Shown: in pieces, positions 7,453 to 16,411 of the stretch
Layout of the letters: every line of letters starts with the position of its first letter
How positions within the stretch are numbered: position 1 is the first letter of the stretch
From: Paenibacillus riograndensis SBR5
Lineage (GTDB): Bacteria > Bacillota > Bacilli > Paenibacillales > Paenibacillaceae
Direction: 5' to 3'
NCBI RefSeq assembly: GCF_000981585.1
Contig: NZ_LN831776.1
Coordinates: forward strand, 4,385,187-4,449,186
Length of the DNA: 64,000 nucleotides
Program-made: the position numbers and the translations under genes
Notes under the pieces: model-generated
Database searches by the model: none
What the model saw: the letters and a program-made list of their open reading frames with translations, nothing else
Told to the model about the DNA's origin: nothing

Positions 7453-8436
7453 TTAACCATCCGTCTGCGACTCCCAGTTGCGGATGCCATTATCCTCCAG
7501 AATTCCGAGCGTAACATCCGAGATGTGCGGGTCTGCCAGCAGTTTGTCTCTGACCTTGAATTTGATATCATCCGCATCGGCCAGGGTCATCCCCTTCTTC
7601 AGCTCGATCAGCCCTTCGACGTGATAATATCGCCCCTCCTGCAAAATACGCATTTGATAAATATCCGTCACCTGCGGTTCGTCGAAGATGATCCGGGCGA
7701 CCCGTTCTTCAATCTCCGGAGGGGCAGCTACACCGATCAGCCCGACCATATTGTCATATCCCACGCGAAAAGCAACCCCGATCATCATAAAAGCAATCAG
7801 AATGCTGGACACACCGTCAAGCAGCTTGAAGCTGGTAAAGGCGGTCACCAGCACGGCGAGCATCGCCAGTGCCCCGCCGCTGGTGGCTACCAGATCTTCA
7901 TAGAACACCAGGCGGGTCGGCGGTGCGGCTCTTTTGACATTTTTAAGTGATGCGGTGAATTTCCTCAATCCTTTGGCTTCGATTCTCGATTCATGCAGCA
8001 CTTCATTCATCGCCTTCACCCAGACAAAGCCATCTGCACCGATGGAAAGCAGCAGTACGATCACATTGATCCAATAGCCGCCCGATTCCTCCGCCGGATG
8101 CTTCAGCAAATGGAAGCCCTCCAGCATCGTTTCATAAGCCATTATGGTCACGACAATTACGGCCACCATACAGAACAGATTAATGACCCGGCCGAAGCCG
8201 TCCGGGAAGCGGCGGGTCGGTCTTTTCTCAGCGAGCACACTTCCGGTAAACACAAACAGCTGGTTCACTGCATCGGCAATCGAATGCATCATCGTGGCGA
8301 ACATCGAACCACTGCCGGTGAGCGCAAACGCGACGGCTTTGACGACGGCAATACAGGTATTGCCGATCGCGGCCGAGCCTGACGATTTGTTTCCTTTACG
8401 GATTAAGCTTCCAAGCGATTCACTGGTTTGTTCCAT
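7453..8436 (-). CDS. Cation diffusion facilitator family transporter
   Basis: A 327-residue CDF/ZnT-type membrane protein with about six transmembrane segments. The metal-site pair is visible as H51 and D55 (MMHSIADAVN) in helix 2 and a D in EDLVATSGGALAML in helix 5. The soluble C-terminal domain (from about residue 235) is the usual dimerising ferredoxin-like domain. It exports divalent metals by proton antiport in the family generally; the metal cannot be stated. A loop between the middle helices (residues 145-175) is rather long and basic. The ATG at 8436 follows GAGGAGG. Confidence 0.88.
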   Translation of the reverse strand: MEQTSESLGSLIRKGNKSSGSAAIGNTCIAVVKAVAFALTGSGSMFATMMHSIADAVNQLFVFTGSVLAEKRPTRRFPDGFGRVINLFCMVAVIVVTIMAYETMLEGFHLLKHPAEESGGYWINVIVLLLSIGADGFVWVKAMNEVLHESRIEAKGLRKFTASLKNVKRAAPPTRLVFYEDLVATSGGALAMLAVLVTAFTSFKLLDGVSSILIAFMMIGVAFRVGYDNMVGLIGVAAPPEIEERVARIIFDEPQVTDIYQMRILQEGRYYHVEGLIELKKGMTLADADDIKFKVRDKLLADPHISDVTLGILEDNGIRNWESQTDG

Positions 8437-8547
8437 TGGTATGAATGCCTCCTCACGCTGCGGTTTGCCATTGCTGCGGGTCCATGTATGTATTTACCCT
8501 TTGCAGCCGGTTTCTATCACATGCGGGAATAGGAAGCACCTGTTAAT

Positions 8548-8961
8548 TTACTCCGGGTCCGGCAGGTTGAGCTGCCAGGTCACACCGAACCGGTCGGCAA
8601 CCCATCCGAATTTGCGGCTGAAGGGATATTCGCCTAATGGCATCAGAACATTGCCCCCCTGAGATAATTGTTCAAAAACAGTATCAAGCTCTGCTTCACT
8701 TGTGCAATTGACATACAGTGAAATAGATGGTGTGAAAGAAAAGCCGTGCTTCACGTGGCTGTCAATGCACATGAAGGAAGCCCCCTTGATCGTAAATGAA
8801 GCATGCATCACCGTTCCCTCAGCTCCGGCTTCACCTGGGCCATAACGCTTAATGCTGGTTACTTCCGAACGGTCGAACAATGAAACATAGAAATTCATCG
8901 CCTCTTCAGCCTGTCCTTCAAACATCAGAAATGTGCTGATCCCTGGTTGTGTATCGCTCAT
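8548..8961 (-). CDS. VOC-family protein, PhnB-like
   Basis: A 137-residue glyoxalase/bleomycin-resistance-fold protein of the PhnB/3-demethylubiquinone methyltransferase-like group: FLMFEGQAEEAMNFYVSLF at the start, the SLYVNC strand, and FGWVADRFGVTWQLN at the end are diagnostic. The group is widespread and mostly of unknown function. ATG at 8961 follows AAAGGGAG. It ends 112 bases before the CDF gene on the same strand; co-transcription is possible but unproven. Confidence 0.88.
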   Translation of the reverse strand: MSDTQPGISTFLMFEGQAEEAMNFYVSLFDRSEVTSIKRYGPGEAGAEGTVMHASFTIKGASFMCIDSHVKHGFSFTPSISLYVNCTSEAELDTVFEQLSQGGNVLMPLGEYPFSRKFGWVADRFGVTWQLNLPDPE

Positions 8962-8999
8962 TTGCCCTCAGCTCCCTTTAGTAATTGTGCTTGCCTATC

Positions 9000-10841
9000 T
9001 TATTCTACCGAATCGGAATTGGACATGCCAGTGCCAATGCCGCCTCCTTGCGTTGTCTCTGCAAATCCCGTTTTGATCCACAGCCTGGAGATATCCAGAA
9101 AACCAAAAGAACCGGTGTGCAGGCCGAACAGGCTCTGGTTGAGCTGCGCTCTTTTGTTCAGATGGGAGCCGTACAGAACCCAGCAGTTGTCACGGATCAA
9201 GGATTCCGCACGCTCCAACAGCAGAATTCCAGCCGCCTCCGGCACCCCGGCAAAATCCTGCAGCTGCGCTTCGATCTCGTCCCGCTGGCTCTGCTGCAGC
9301 AGCGAATAAAAGTGATTGGACCGGTTCATGAAATAGTTAATCATTCCCCACTGCCAGTCGTCCTCCAGCACCTCCTCCGCAAGCAATAGATCGGCCTGCC
9401 GCAAAAGCTCTCCCATATTAAAATGGGAATAGGGTGCAAGACGGAGGTTCAGACCAATTCGTGCTCCGCGCTGCTGCAGCCACTCCGCTTCTTCCCGTTC
9501 TTCTTCCCGCCTGGATGCATAGGCAAGCGTGATCTCTTCTCCCTGATAGCCGCTGGAACGCAGCAGCTTTTCCGCTTCTTCAAAGGAAGGCCGGTTCCAC
9601 AGGGTGCGGCGGCTTATCCAGGGCAAAAAACTGTCCGCCGGTGTGATCCGGTTGCCCCCCAATTCACGCACCAGCGCTTCCGGATGGTACAGCATCCGCA
9701 GCATCTGCCGGAACAACGGGTGATGCTGCCACCCATTCCGGCGGAAGTTCATCATAATATACCTGCAGCCCAGTGCCGGATAGTCAATGCTAAGATTGGC
9801 ACACTCTCCCTCTCCGGCGCCGGTCCCACCCGGTTCCGTGTCCGGCAGCTGATAAGTACGGTCATTATAGCCCAGCTCCGGCACATACCAGATTTCAACC
9901 CGGTCGAGCAGCGGCCGTATCGCATAATAATCATCAAAAGCTGCCAGCACCAGAACCTTCTCGTTGTAATCCAATAGGCGGTAAGGGCCTGTACCAATCG
10001 GCTGATGCAGGAAATCCACATCGTATGGCACTATGGACATGTGCACACAGCTGAATAAATGCAGAAAGAACAGGTTAGGGCGCGCCAGATCGATGCGGAT
10101 ACGGTGATCCCCCTGAAGCTCGACCGACACAATATCCCGGTAATGCCAAGAGACCGGACTTTGTCTATCTGTCAGCCGCAGCAGCGTCTCTTTCACATCT
10201 TTGGAGGTCAGAAACCTGCCGTGATGAAAACGCACTCTCTTGCGCAGGTAGAAAATATAGCTGGTATGCTCCGGATTGGCCTCCCACATATGGGCCAGTC
10301 CCGGCAAAAAGCTGTTGTTCTTGGCATCATAGATGACGAGCGTGCTGCAGATCTGTTCGATCAGGTAGGATTCAAAGGCTCTATACACTGTAGCGGGGTC
10401 CAGCTTCTCCATTCGCCGGTTGCGGATGATGCGCAGCGTATCCAGCCCGGTAAGGGATTCAGTCTCACTGTGGTAGCCCATATGCATATTTAAAAGCGAC
10501 AAGAGGCGCTCCTGCAGCGGACCGTTCACCTCGGGCAATCCAATCAGCTCGATCCCCTGTTTGATTTTCCCCTTGCCGGTAAGCTCTTGAAGATGCTCTT
10601 CCAATACCTCTTCCACGCTCCGCATAAAGGCCATCCCGGATTTATGTCCTCTCCCCCGCCCCGGCTGCCACTCTATACAGCCTTTGTCTTCCAGCTTGCG
10701 CAGAATGAATTTTACATTGCGGGGAGTGCAGCACAGGACCGAAGCCAGCAGCTCTATAGTCACCGGAATCGGCTCCTGGAGTCTGGAAGCGGGATTCAAG
10801 GCCGAAGCCAACCGCAGAAAATGCACGATATTGTTATCCAT
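9000..10841 (-). CDS. SgrR-type transcriptional regulator with solute-binding domain
   Basis: A 613-residue two-domain protein. Residues 1-115 form the SgrR winged helix (VLCCTPRNVKFILRKLEDKG, then GRGRGHKSGM), and residues 160-600 resemble the periplasmic oligopeptide/solute-binding family (SBP_bac_5) without a signal peptide, so the binding domain is cytosolic and senses a ligand. In enterobacteria SgrR controls the sugar-phosphate response and the efflux gene setA. Here the gene is divergent from an MFS gene 181 bases away, the same arrangement in principle. ATG at 10841 follows AAAGGAGAA. The ligand is unknown. Confidence 0.88.
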   Translation of the reverse strand: MDNNIVHFLRLASALNPASRLQEPIPVTIELLASVLCCTPRNVKFILRKLEDKGCIEWQPGRGRGHKSGMAFMRSVEEVLEEHLQELTGKGKIKQGIELIGLPEVNGPLQERLLSLLNMHMGYHSETESLTGLDTLRIIRNRRMEKLDPATVYRAFESYLIEQICSTLVIYDAKNNSFLPGLAHMWEANPEHTSYIFYLRKRVRFHHGRFLTSKDVKETLLRLTDRQSPVSWHYRDIVSVELQGDHRIRIDLARPNLFFLHLFSCVHMSIVPYDVDFLHQPIGTGPYRLLDYNEKVLVLAAFDDYYAIRPLLDRVEIWYVPELGYNDRTYQLPDTEPGGTGAGEGECANLSIDYPALGCRYIMMNFRRNGWQHHPLFRQMLRMLYHPEALVRELGGNRITPADSFLPWISRRTLWNRPSFEEAEKLLRSSGYQGEEITLAYASRREEEREEAEWLQQRGARIGLNLRLAPYSHFNMGELLRQADLLLAEEVLEDDWQWGMINYFMNRSNHFYSLLQQSQRDEIEAQLQDFAGVPEAAGILLLERAESLIRDNCWVLYGSHLNKRAQLNQSLFGLHTGSFGFLDISRLWIKTGFAETTQGGGIGTGMSNSDSVE

Positions 10842-11022
10842 ATTGAGTTCTCCTTTAAAGGTGAAAGAGAGGAGGTAAAGCTTACACTTTTATTTCCCCC
10901 TTTTATCTGTACAATTATACACATGCAGACACGGCTGTGTCATATCCATCCGTATGTTTTGAACAGTACCGGTAAGCTTTCACCCCAAAATTCAGCAATC
11001 AGATTAGGAGATCCGCAATTAC

Positions 11023-12261
11023 ATGAAACAGCATTTGCAGCAAATCCATCCCTTGGCCTGGACGATTATCATCGGCACCATGTTCGGCCGTCTGGTAACC
11101 TCGATGAGCATTCCTTTTTTATCCATTTATTTAACCCAGGTTCTTGGCGCATCACATTCACAGACTGGTATAACCGTTGCAGTCAGCTCATTGGCAGGCG
11201 TGCTGATCAGCTTCTATGGCGGATACATTTCCGATGTCTTCGGCCGCAAAATCGTCATGCTGGTCTCCGTATTCGGCTGGGCATGTGTGTTTTTCGGTTT
11301 TTCCTCAGCGCAGCACATCTGGGTCTTTTTCCTGGTGAATACGCTAAATGGCTTGTGCCGGGCCGTGTTTGAACCCACTTCGCGTGCGCTGCTCTCGGAT
11401 ATTACCCCTCCGGATCATAAACTGCTGGTCTTCAATCTGCGGTATGCAGCAGTTAATCTGGGTGTTGTGTTTGGCCCGATCATCGGTTTGCAGCTGGGTT
11501 CGGCTAAATCCACCTTTCCGTTCGTGATCGCCGGAGTTGTATATATTGCTTACGGAATCGTACTCTTTATGCAGTTCTCGGCTCATCGCGCCAGTCTGCC
11601 TGTACGATCGGAAGCACGTGCTCCCAAGCTGCGTGAAGCGCTGGCCGTCACCGGGCGGGACCGGGTATTTTTGCCGGTGCTGGTGGGGACTGTCTTTTGT
11701 GTGCTGGGTTATGGGCATTTCAGCTCCACGCTGGCCCAGTATCTGGCGGTTGACACTCATTTCGCGAATGGCAGCCAGGTTTTTTCCTACATGCTGTCGC
11801 TTAACGCAGTCACCGTACTGGTGGTCCAATACCCGATCGTCCGTACAGCCAGCAAATTTCCGCCGCTTGTTCCGTTAATTCTGGGGAATATTTGCGTGGC
11901 GCTCAGTCTGGTCCTGTTCGGAGTTGCTGGCGGAGTGGCCCTGCTGATGTTCAGTGTGGTGCTGTTCACCATCGGAGAGGTCCTGCTCTTTACCATGATG
12001 GATATGCTGATTGACCGGATTGCCAAGCCGGAATGGAAAGGCACGTATTTTGGCACGATAGGCTTCAATAATCTGGGTAACGTGATGGCCCCGGTTCTCG
12101 GAGGGCTGCTGCTTGATCAATTTGGAGCTACGAATGGCCCGGCTGTATTTGTACCGCTGGCTCTAAGCACGGCACTGGGCCTTCCCTTTCTCATTACCGC
12201 ACATAAACGACTGCATGCCAGAGAACGTGCTGAAGCAACAACAGCTTCTCAAAGCGCCTGA
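11023..12261 (+). CDS. MFS transporter, divergent from the SgrR-type regulator
   Basis: A 412-residue, 12-helix major facilitator protein. The loop 2-3 signature GGYISDVFGRKIVML is clear, and motif-like FNNLGNVMAPVLGGLLLDQFG occurs in the second half. The ATG at 11023 follows TTAGGAG. Because it faces the SgrR-type gene, it is probably that regulator's target and may expel a sugar or a peptide-like compound, which is inference. A hairpin terminator follows at 12295. Confidence 0.88.
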   Translation: MKQHLQQIHPLAWTIIIGTMFGRLVTSMSIPFLSIYLTQVLGASHSQTGITVAVSSLAGVLISFYGGYISDVFGRKIVMLVSVFGWACVFFGFSSAQHIWVFFLVNTLNGLCRAVFEPTSRALLSDITPPDHKLLVFNLRYAAVNLGVVFGPIIGLQLGSAKSTFPFVIAGVVYIAYGIVLFMQFSAHRASLPVRSEARAPKLREALAVTGRDRVFLPVLVGTVFCVLGYGHFSSTLAQYLAVDTHFANGSQVFSYMLSLNAVTVLVVQYPIVRTASKFPPLVPLILGNICVALSLVLFGVAGGVALLMFSVVLFTIGEVLLFTMMDMLIDRIAKPEWKGTYFGTIGFNNLGNVMAPVLGGLLLDQFGATNGPAVFVPLALSTALGLPFLITAHKRLHARERAEATTASQSA

Positions 12262-12294
12262 TGCAGAAAATGCTCTAGCTTGAAGCTCACCATT

Positions 12295-12328
12295 AAGACC
12301 CCCAGCAGCCGAAGCTTTGGCGGGTCTT
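12295..12328 (+). terminator. Terminator after the MFS gene
   Basis: AAGACCC (12295-12301) pairs with GGGTCTT (12322-12328), with an inner CCGAA/TTTGG helix, followed by TGTT. It is 33 bases downstream of the MFS stop. Confidence 0.7.
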
Positions 12329-12431
12329 TGTTGGGCGGGATTTTGCCTTAAATAGATAAGGATAAATAGATTAAGTTAATTCGATTTAGTTGACATAATA
12401 TTTAATATGTAACCCAACTCCATTGGCTTTG

Positions 12432-13388
12432 TTACACATACACCTTTTGCAGTAATACAAGCTGCTCTTTAATGTATTCCCTGATCTCAGGAGGCTGCAT
12501 GATTTCCGCATCATTCAGCAGATTCATTACCTGCCTGCATGCCGATTCATAGCTGTACAGATTCAGTGTAAACTCCAGGTATTCTTCGGTTTCTTTGACT
12601 TCGGCGATCTCATACTGTCTCAAGCCCTGCTGCCGTTCCTTGGCTGCCCGCACCACCACAGGATAGAACTCATCTTGCTTACAGTTTTGCTTAAAAACAT
12701 CATTCCCGCGCAGCCAGTATTCCTCCAGGGAGAAATCTGCCGGGACTGTATATTGCCCATCCATCACTTCAACGGATACAATCCGCTCACATTTGAACGT
12801 ACGAACCTCTTCCGCTGCCTCACAAAAAGCGGCCAAATACCACTCTCCCTGCTTCACAATCATTCCATAGGGATGCAGAATGCGGGAGGTCAGCTCCCCA
12901 TTAACCTTACGGTACTGAATGCGGAGCAACCGGCATCTCCAGACGGCTGAGCGAAGGTGCTCCAGGCAAGGAAGCTCGGCCCGTTCCTCCCACCACGGGG
13001 TGTTATCGTAATAAAACCGGTTTTTGGCTTTGTGAATATCCTCCTGATAGGCAGCGGGCAAAGTATTTTCGAGCTTCAGCAGCGCATTTTTTAGCTTCAG
13101 CCCGGATTCGGACTGAGCATCAAAAGGGATACCCATCCCCGTCAAGTACAGATTGACCACCTCTTCACCGTGCAGCTTCTGCAGGTTGACTGAGTAGCCT
13201 TCCATTAGAGAGATCCCGCCTCCCGGACCAGGGGTTGTAACCATAGGAATCCCGGATTCTGCCAAGACATCAATGTCTCTGTATATGGAGCGAACTGAGG
13301 TTTCAAGCGCCTCCGCCAGCTCATTTGCCTTCATTTTCCCTCTGGATTCAATCAGCAGAAGGATTGCAATCAAGCGATGCAGCCTCAT
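12432..13388 (-). CDS. YafY-type HTH/WYL-domain transcriptional regulator
   Basis: 318 residues: an N-terminal HTH_11 winged helix (LAEALETSVRSIYRDIDVLAESGIP, residues 23-48), a linker, a WYL domain starting near residue 135 (RIQYRKVNGELTSRILHPYG and WYLAAFCE), and a C-terminal WCX extension. WYL domains bind nucleotides or small ligands and control the attached HTH. The gene is divergent from the Gfo/Idh oxidoreductase gene 117 bases away, its most likely target. The intergenic region contains a short palindrome, ATAGT-CAC-ACTAT, at 13427-13439. Confidence 0.88.
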   Translation of the reverse strand: MRLHRLIAILLLIESRGKMKANELAEALETSVRSIYRDIDVLAESGIPMVTTPGPGGGISLMEGYSVNLQKLHGEEVVNLYLTGMGIPFDAQSESGLKLKNALLKLENTLPAAYQEDIHKAKNRFYYDNTPWWEERAELPCLEHLRSAVWRCRLLRIQYRKVNGELTSRILHPYGMIVKQGEWYLAAFCEAAEEVRTFKCERIVSVEVMDGQYTVPADFSLEEYWLRGNDVFKQNCKQDEFYPVVVRAAKERQQGLRQYEIAEVKETEEYLEFTLNLYSYESACRQVMNLLNDAEIMQPPEIREYIKEQLVLLQKVYV

Positions 13389-13426
13389 ATTTTAGCCCCC
13401 TCATGCGATAGTAAAAAAATTCCGCC

Positions 13427-13439
13427 ATAGTCACACTAT
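13427..13439. promoter_or_regulatory. Short palindrome between WYL regulator and oxidoreductase genes
   Basis: ATAGT-CAC-ACTAT is a perfect five-base inverted repeat 38 bases upstream of the WYL start; a further GATAGT lies at 13408. It could be a half-turn operator, but arms this short arise often by chance. Confidence 0.3.
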
Positions 13440-13505
13440 TCTCGCCACTCTGTTGTCAACATTACTTGTGTATGATGAATGTATCAAGGAGAGGAGCTGC
13501 TGTAA

Positions 13506-14438
13506 ATGAATATTGGCATACTGGGAACAGGCTTTGGAGCCTATCATGCAAGCCTATTGGCAAAAATGGAAGGTGTCACACGCATCGTCATCTTTGGCAG
13601 AAATGAAGCCAAGCTGGGCAAGCTGAAGGAGGAACTGGGAGTTGAAATTACAACCTCTATTGAAGAGATTATATCCGATCCCTCGCTGGATCTGATCGAT
13701 ATTTGCCTGCCCTCTCATCTGCACAGTCAATACGCCATCCAGGCGCTGAAAGCCGGAAAACATGTATTTTGCGAAACTCCGGTTTGCCTGAGCAGAGCGG
13801 ATGCATTGGCTCTGCGGCAAGCAGAGGAACGTTATGGACAGCGGATCATGGTCAATCAGTTCATCAAATTTGATCATGCCTATACCCGTTTGTATGAATC
13901 CGTAAACAGCGGACAATACGGCAAGCTGCTGCACGTAACCCTGAAAAGAGAAACCGCACCCTTATGGGGCGATCTGGGTCTGAGTAAAATTGCGGCAAAC
14001 CTCATGATCCATGAACTGGACATGGTAACCTGGCTGCTTGGCAATCCTCCAATCTCCTCCATCTGGGGAAGCAGCAGCAAAGACGGCCAAGCGCTGGTTC
14101 ATGCGGATTTTGACACACCACAATTTTCTGCCGAAATCCTTGTTTCCTCGCAAATGCCAGAAGCTTATCCGTTCACGGTGGGGTATGAAGCCTATTTTGA
14201 ACAAGCTAAGCTTGTGTTCCATGAAGTAGATTATCCGGACGGCAAGGTGGAAGCCACGTTGTACGAATATGGACCGGCCGGTAAGCAGGAGATTGTACTG
14301 GATCAAGGCAACCCTTATGAAAAAAGCTTGCGCTACGCGCTCCAAAGCTTCACCGATGGCACCCCCTCCATTATTTCACTGGAGCATGCTGCAAACGCTG
14401 CTGAAGCTGCTTTTGAGATCACCCGAAAATTGGCTTGA
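13506..14438 (+). CDS. Gfo/Idh/MocA-family oxidoreductase
   Basis: A 310-residue dinucleotide-dependent oxidoreductase: the Rossmann motif GTGFGAYHA at residues 7-15, then LPSHLHSQYAIQALKAGKHVFCE, and a C-terminal domain with the LMIHELDMVTWLLG histidine/aspartate motif. The family's EKP triplet reads ETP here (residues 90-92), so the usual lysine is replaced by threonine; the protein may have altered catalysis. ATG follows AAGGAGAGG. It is divergent from the WYL regulator. The substrate (sugar, inositol or other) cannot be told. Confidence 0.87.
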   Translation: MNIGILGTGFGAYHASLLAKMEGVTRIVIFGRNEAKLGKLKEELGVEITTSIEEIISDPSLDLIDICLPSHLHSQYAIQALKAGKHVFCETPVCLSRADALALRQAEERYGQRIMVNQFIKFDHAYTRLYESVNSGQYGKLLHVTLKRETAPLWGDLGLSKIAANLMIHELDMVTWLLGNPPISSIWGSSSKDGQALVHADFDTPQFSAEILVSSQMPEAYPFTVGYEAYFEQAKLVFHEVDYPDGKVEATLYEYGPAGKQEIVLDQGNPYEKSLRYALQSFTDGTPSIISLEHAANAAEAAFEITRKLA

Positions 14439-14439
14439 C

Positions 14440-14783
14440 ATTACATAGCAGTTTGGAGAGCCGGGCACCCTCACCTTTTTCTGTCTTTTAGTTTAAAAGG
14501 ACCGTCATATGCTGTATTTACGCGACGTTGGTGGGAGGTGTCCGGTTTTGTTTTGTTATTGTGAATTTTTCATATGTTGCTATATTCATTGTATGTCTGT
14601 TTCGAGCTGGATTCTTTAGGCGTATAGGCTGTATTAACCCGGCAATATGTATACATAGTTATTATTATGTTAACTAGCATTTTGAATGTTGAATAACGGA
14701 TTTAGAGAATCATGGATATTCAGGCAGAATTCCAATCGTTTTTTGCTATAATAAGGTAATTGTATGGTTGGGAGGTATGTTGA
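14440..14783. other. Non-coding gap with a -10 element before the next gene
   Basis: 344 bases without a credible gene. The second half is AT-rich. TATAAT at 14747-14752 lies 32 bases before the TTG start of the next gene and is a likely -10; the -35 is not obvious. A 19-base string at 14557-14575 recurs exactly at 23634-23652. Confidence 0.5.
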
Positions 14784-15197
14784 TTGAAAGAAGATAATCA
14801 CCAAAAAGAGGTAAGATTTGCGGAAATCATAATAAGCCCAGATTCTAATAATGCAGGTCTCCCCCACTCTTGTCATGGTATAGCGCCGGAAAATATCGTC
14901 TGGCACAAAGAAACCATGAGCGTCGGCAGTCTTCATGAAGCATATGAATGGATTACAAGCGGTCCGCTTTTGGAAATCCGCTACCTTTATTCCGGCTATC
15001 AGACGACCGACTGGATGCTGGCTCATGTTCTTGTATTTGAACTCACCCGGCTGAATACGATTTCTGTTCCCCAGTTCCTTGTCCATGCGGATTATGATCT
15101 TACCAGTGAAGACATACACTACAAAATCTGGGTGACGCCGCTGTCTCCACTGCCCGCAAATAGTACAGCGAAAAGCCTGAATAACCCATGCTATTGA
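14784..15197 (+). CDS. Hypothetical protein, 137 residues
   Basis: I do not recognise this protein. The TTG start at 14784 is nine bases after GGGAGG, a TATAAT lies upstream, and a perfect terminator overlaps the 3' end, so the transcription unit looks real. The product is soluble, acidic in the first half, with no signal peptide or membrane segment; aromatic-rich stretches (IRYLYSGYQTTDWM) sit in the middle. A 149-codon frame on the opposite strand overlaps it but has no ribosome site and poor composition. Confidence 0.65.
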   Translation: MKEDNHQKEVRFAEIIISPDSNNAGLPHSCHGIAPENIVWHKETMSVGSLHEAYEWITSGPLLEIRYLYSGYQTTDWMLAHVLVFELTRLNTISVPQFLVHADYDLTSEDIHYKIWVTPLSPLPANSTAKSLNNPCY

Positions 15198-15214
15198 TGG
15201 GTTTATTCAGGCTT
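15173..15214 (+). terminator. Strong terminator, long perfect stem
   Basis: AAGCCTGAATAACCCAT pairs with ATGGGTTTATTCAGGCTT through 16-17 base pairs around a short loop. The left arm overlaps the last codons of the hypothetical protein gene. Confidence 0.85.
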
Positions 15215-15314
15215 AAGTGATTTCCCCGCCTAACTAATGTTAACTTCCCGTAAGTGTTCCATACGAATGTTTCACTTAAGTTTACATAATATTTATTACG
15301 TAACTAGATTAATA

Positions 15315-16346
15315 TCAATCAATATTGGCTACCTTCCATTCGCCTTGCTTGTTGCGCAGTAAATAGATTCCATAGCTCTGATCCGCCTGGTAGCCTTCAT
15401 CTGTCATGAACTGATAGCTCACATTAAAGGTTGCCCGCTGCGTGCCTTCCGCAGCAATTCCCTCATACGTCAACTCTGTAAAACGGTAAGCTGTTGAATT
15501 CTCAACGAAAAACAGCAAATACTCCCCGATTTCGGGTGATTGCATCGTGCTCAGAAACTTCTCTTTGTCATGCGCCACAATAGCTTCAAGACAGTTCATT
15601 ACCTCCTTTAGCATCTGCCGGTTCTCTTTGCTCTTCCCGACATCGGGCTCCTGAACAAAAACTCCGGCCACCAGCGGCGGCTGCTTCTTCATGTACTGCA
15701 CTTCTCTCAGAACATTCACGAACAGAGGCAAAAGCTCTTCCCGCTGCTCTGCAGTGGTTCGGATTTCTGCCTGGTAGACTTGTTTTTGGGCTTGGATTTT
15801 GAACACGTCCACCCTGCTGTTTCCCTCGGAATAACCGCCTTGGTATTCTTTATACTGTTGCAGGACAGCATCGCTGCCGGCTATTTCAGGCTTGTCCTCC
15901 CCGGCTTGGGCGGAACCGCCTTCACTTGACACACGAAATGATATCCAATTTTCTTTGTTGCTGGTCCCCCATGCGGTCCGGCCGTTCTGTTCAAAACGGC
16001 TCATATTCTCCGGCATAAAAACGGCCAGCGGCAAGCTCTGGTCGGCAGAATATTTCGCCTGCAGCTCCGTGCCTGTAACCAGATATGACCGCCCGCTCCC
16101 ATCATATTCAGGGACTTCACCCTGAATCAAAGCAACAGACTTTGCAGCAGGCAAAGGGGAGGATTCAGCAGTAGGTGAAGCTGCCGGGGCTGCAGTTGTT
16201 GGCGCAGCGGCAGAGACCGCTGCCGACTGTGCCGGACTGCTTTTTGCTCCCGGAACATTAGAATCTGTGACGTTGCTGCAGCCTGCACTAATGGCGGCCA
16301 TTGCAGATAAACAACCAATCCAGACGATTTTTTGGATATGGAGCAT
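15315..16346 (-). CDS. Lipoprotein of unknown function, last gene of the hydrolase/RR/HK operon
   Basis: The 343-residue product has a type II signal peptide with lipobox AISAGC near residue 22, then a low-complexity Ser/Ala/Pro linker (to about residue 65) that would extend it from the membrane. The remaining 280 residues have no family I can name. Start: the ATG at 16346 follows AGAGGTGA; the TTG at 16352 is too close to it. It follows the sensor kinase gene by 65 bases on the same strand and is probably co-transcribed, so it could be the output or the accessory sensor of that system (inference). Confidence 0.75.
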   Translation of the reverse strand: MLHIQKIVWIGCLSAMAAISAGCSNVTDSNVPGAKSSPAQSAAVSAAAPTTAAPAASPTAESSPLPAAKSVALIQGEVPEYDGSGRSYLVTGTELQAKYSADQSLPLAVFMPENMSRFEQNGRTAWGTSNKENWISFRVSSEGGSAQAGEDKPEIAGSDAVLQQYKEYQGGYSEGNSRVDVFKIQAQKQVYQAEIRTTAEQREELLPLFVNVLREVQYMKKQPPLVAGVFVQEPDVGKSKENRQMLKEVMNCLEAIVAHDKEKFLSTMQSPEIGEYLLFFVENSTAYRFTELTYEGIAAEGTQRATFNVSYQFMTDEGYQADQSYGIYLLRNKQGEWKVANID

Positions 16347-16411
16347 GATCAATCACCTCTAAGTTCAGACGCTGGAAAACTCTACAAGTTGCACTTTTTT
16401 TCATACTGCTG

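Noticed and set aside
12341..12431. TTGACA-like string near 12390 as a promoter
   Set aside because: It lies between two convergent gene ends with no gene to serve; AT-rich chance match is more likely.
14670..15119. 149-codon minus-strand frame opposite the 14784 gene
   Set aside because: No ribosome site, unlikely composition, and the plus-strand gene has start, promoter and terminator signals.
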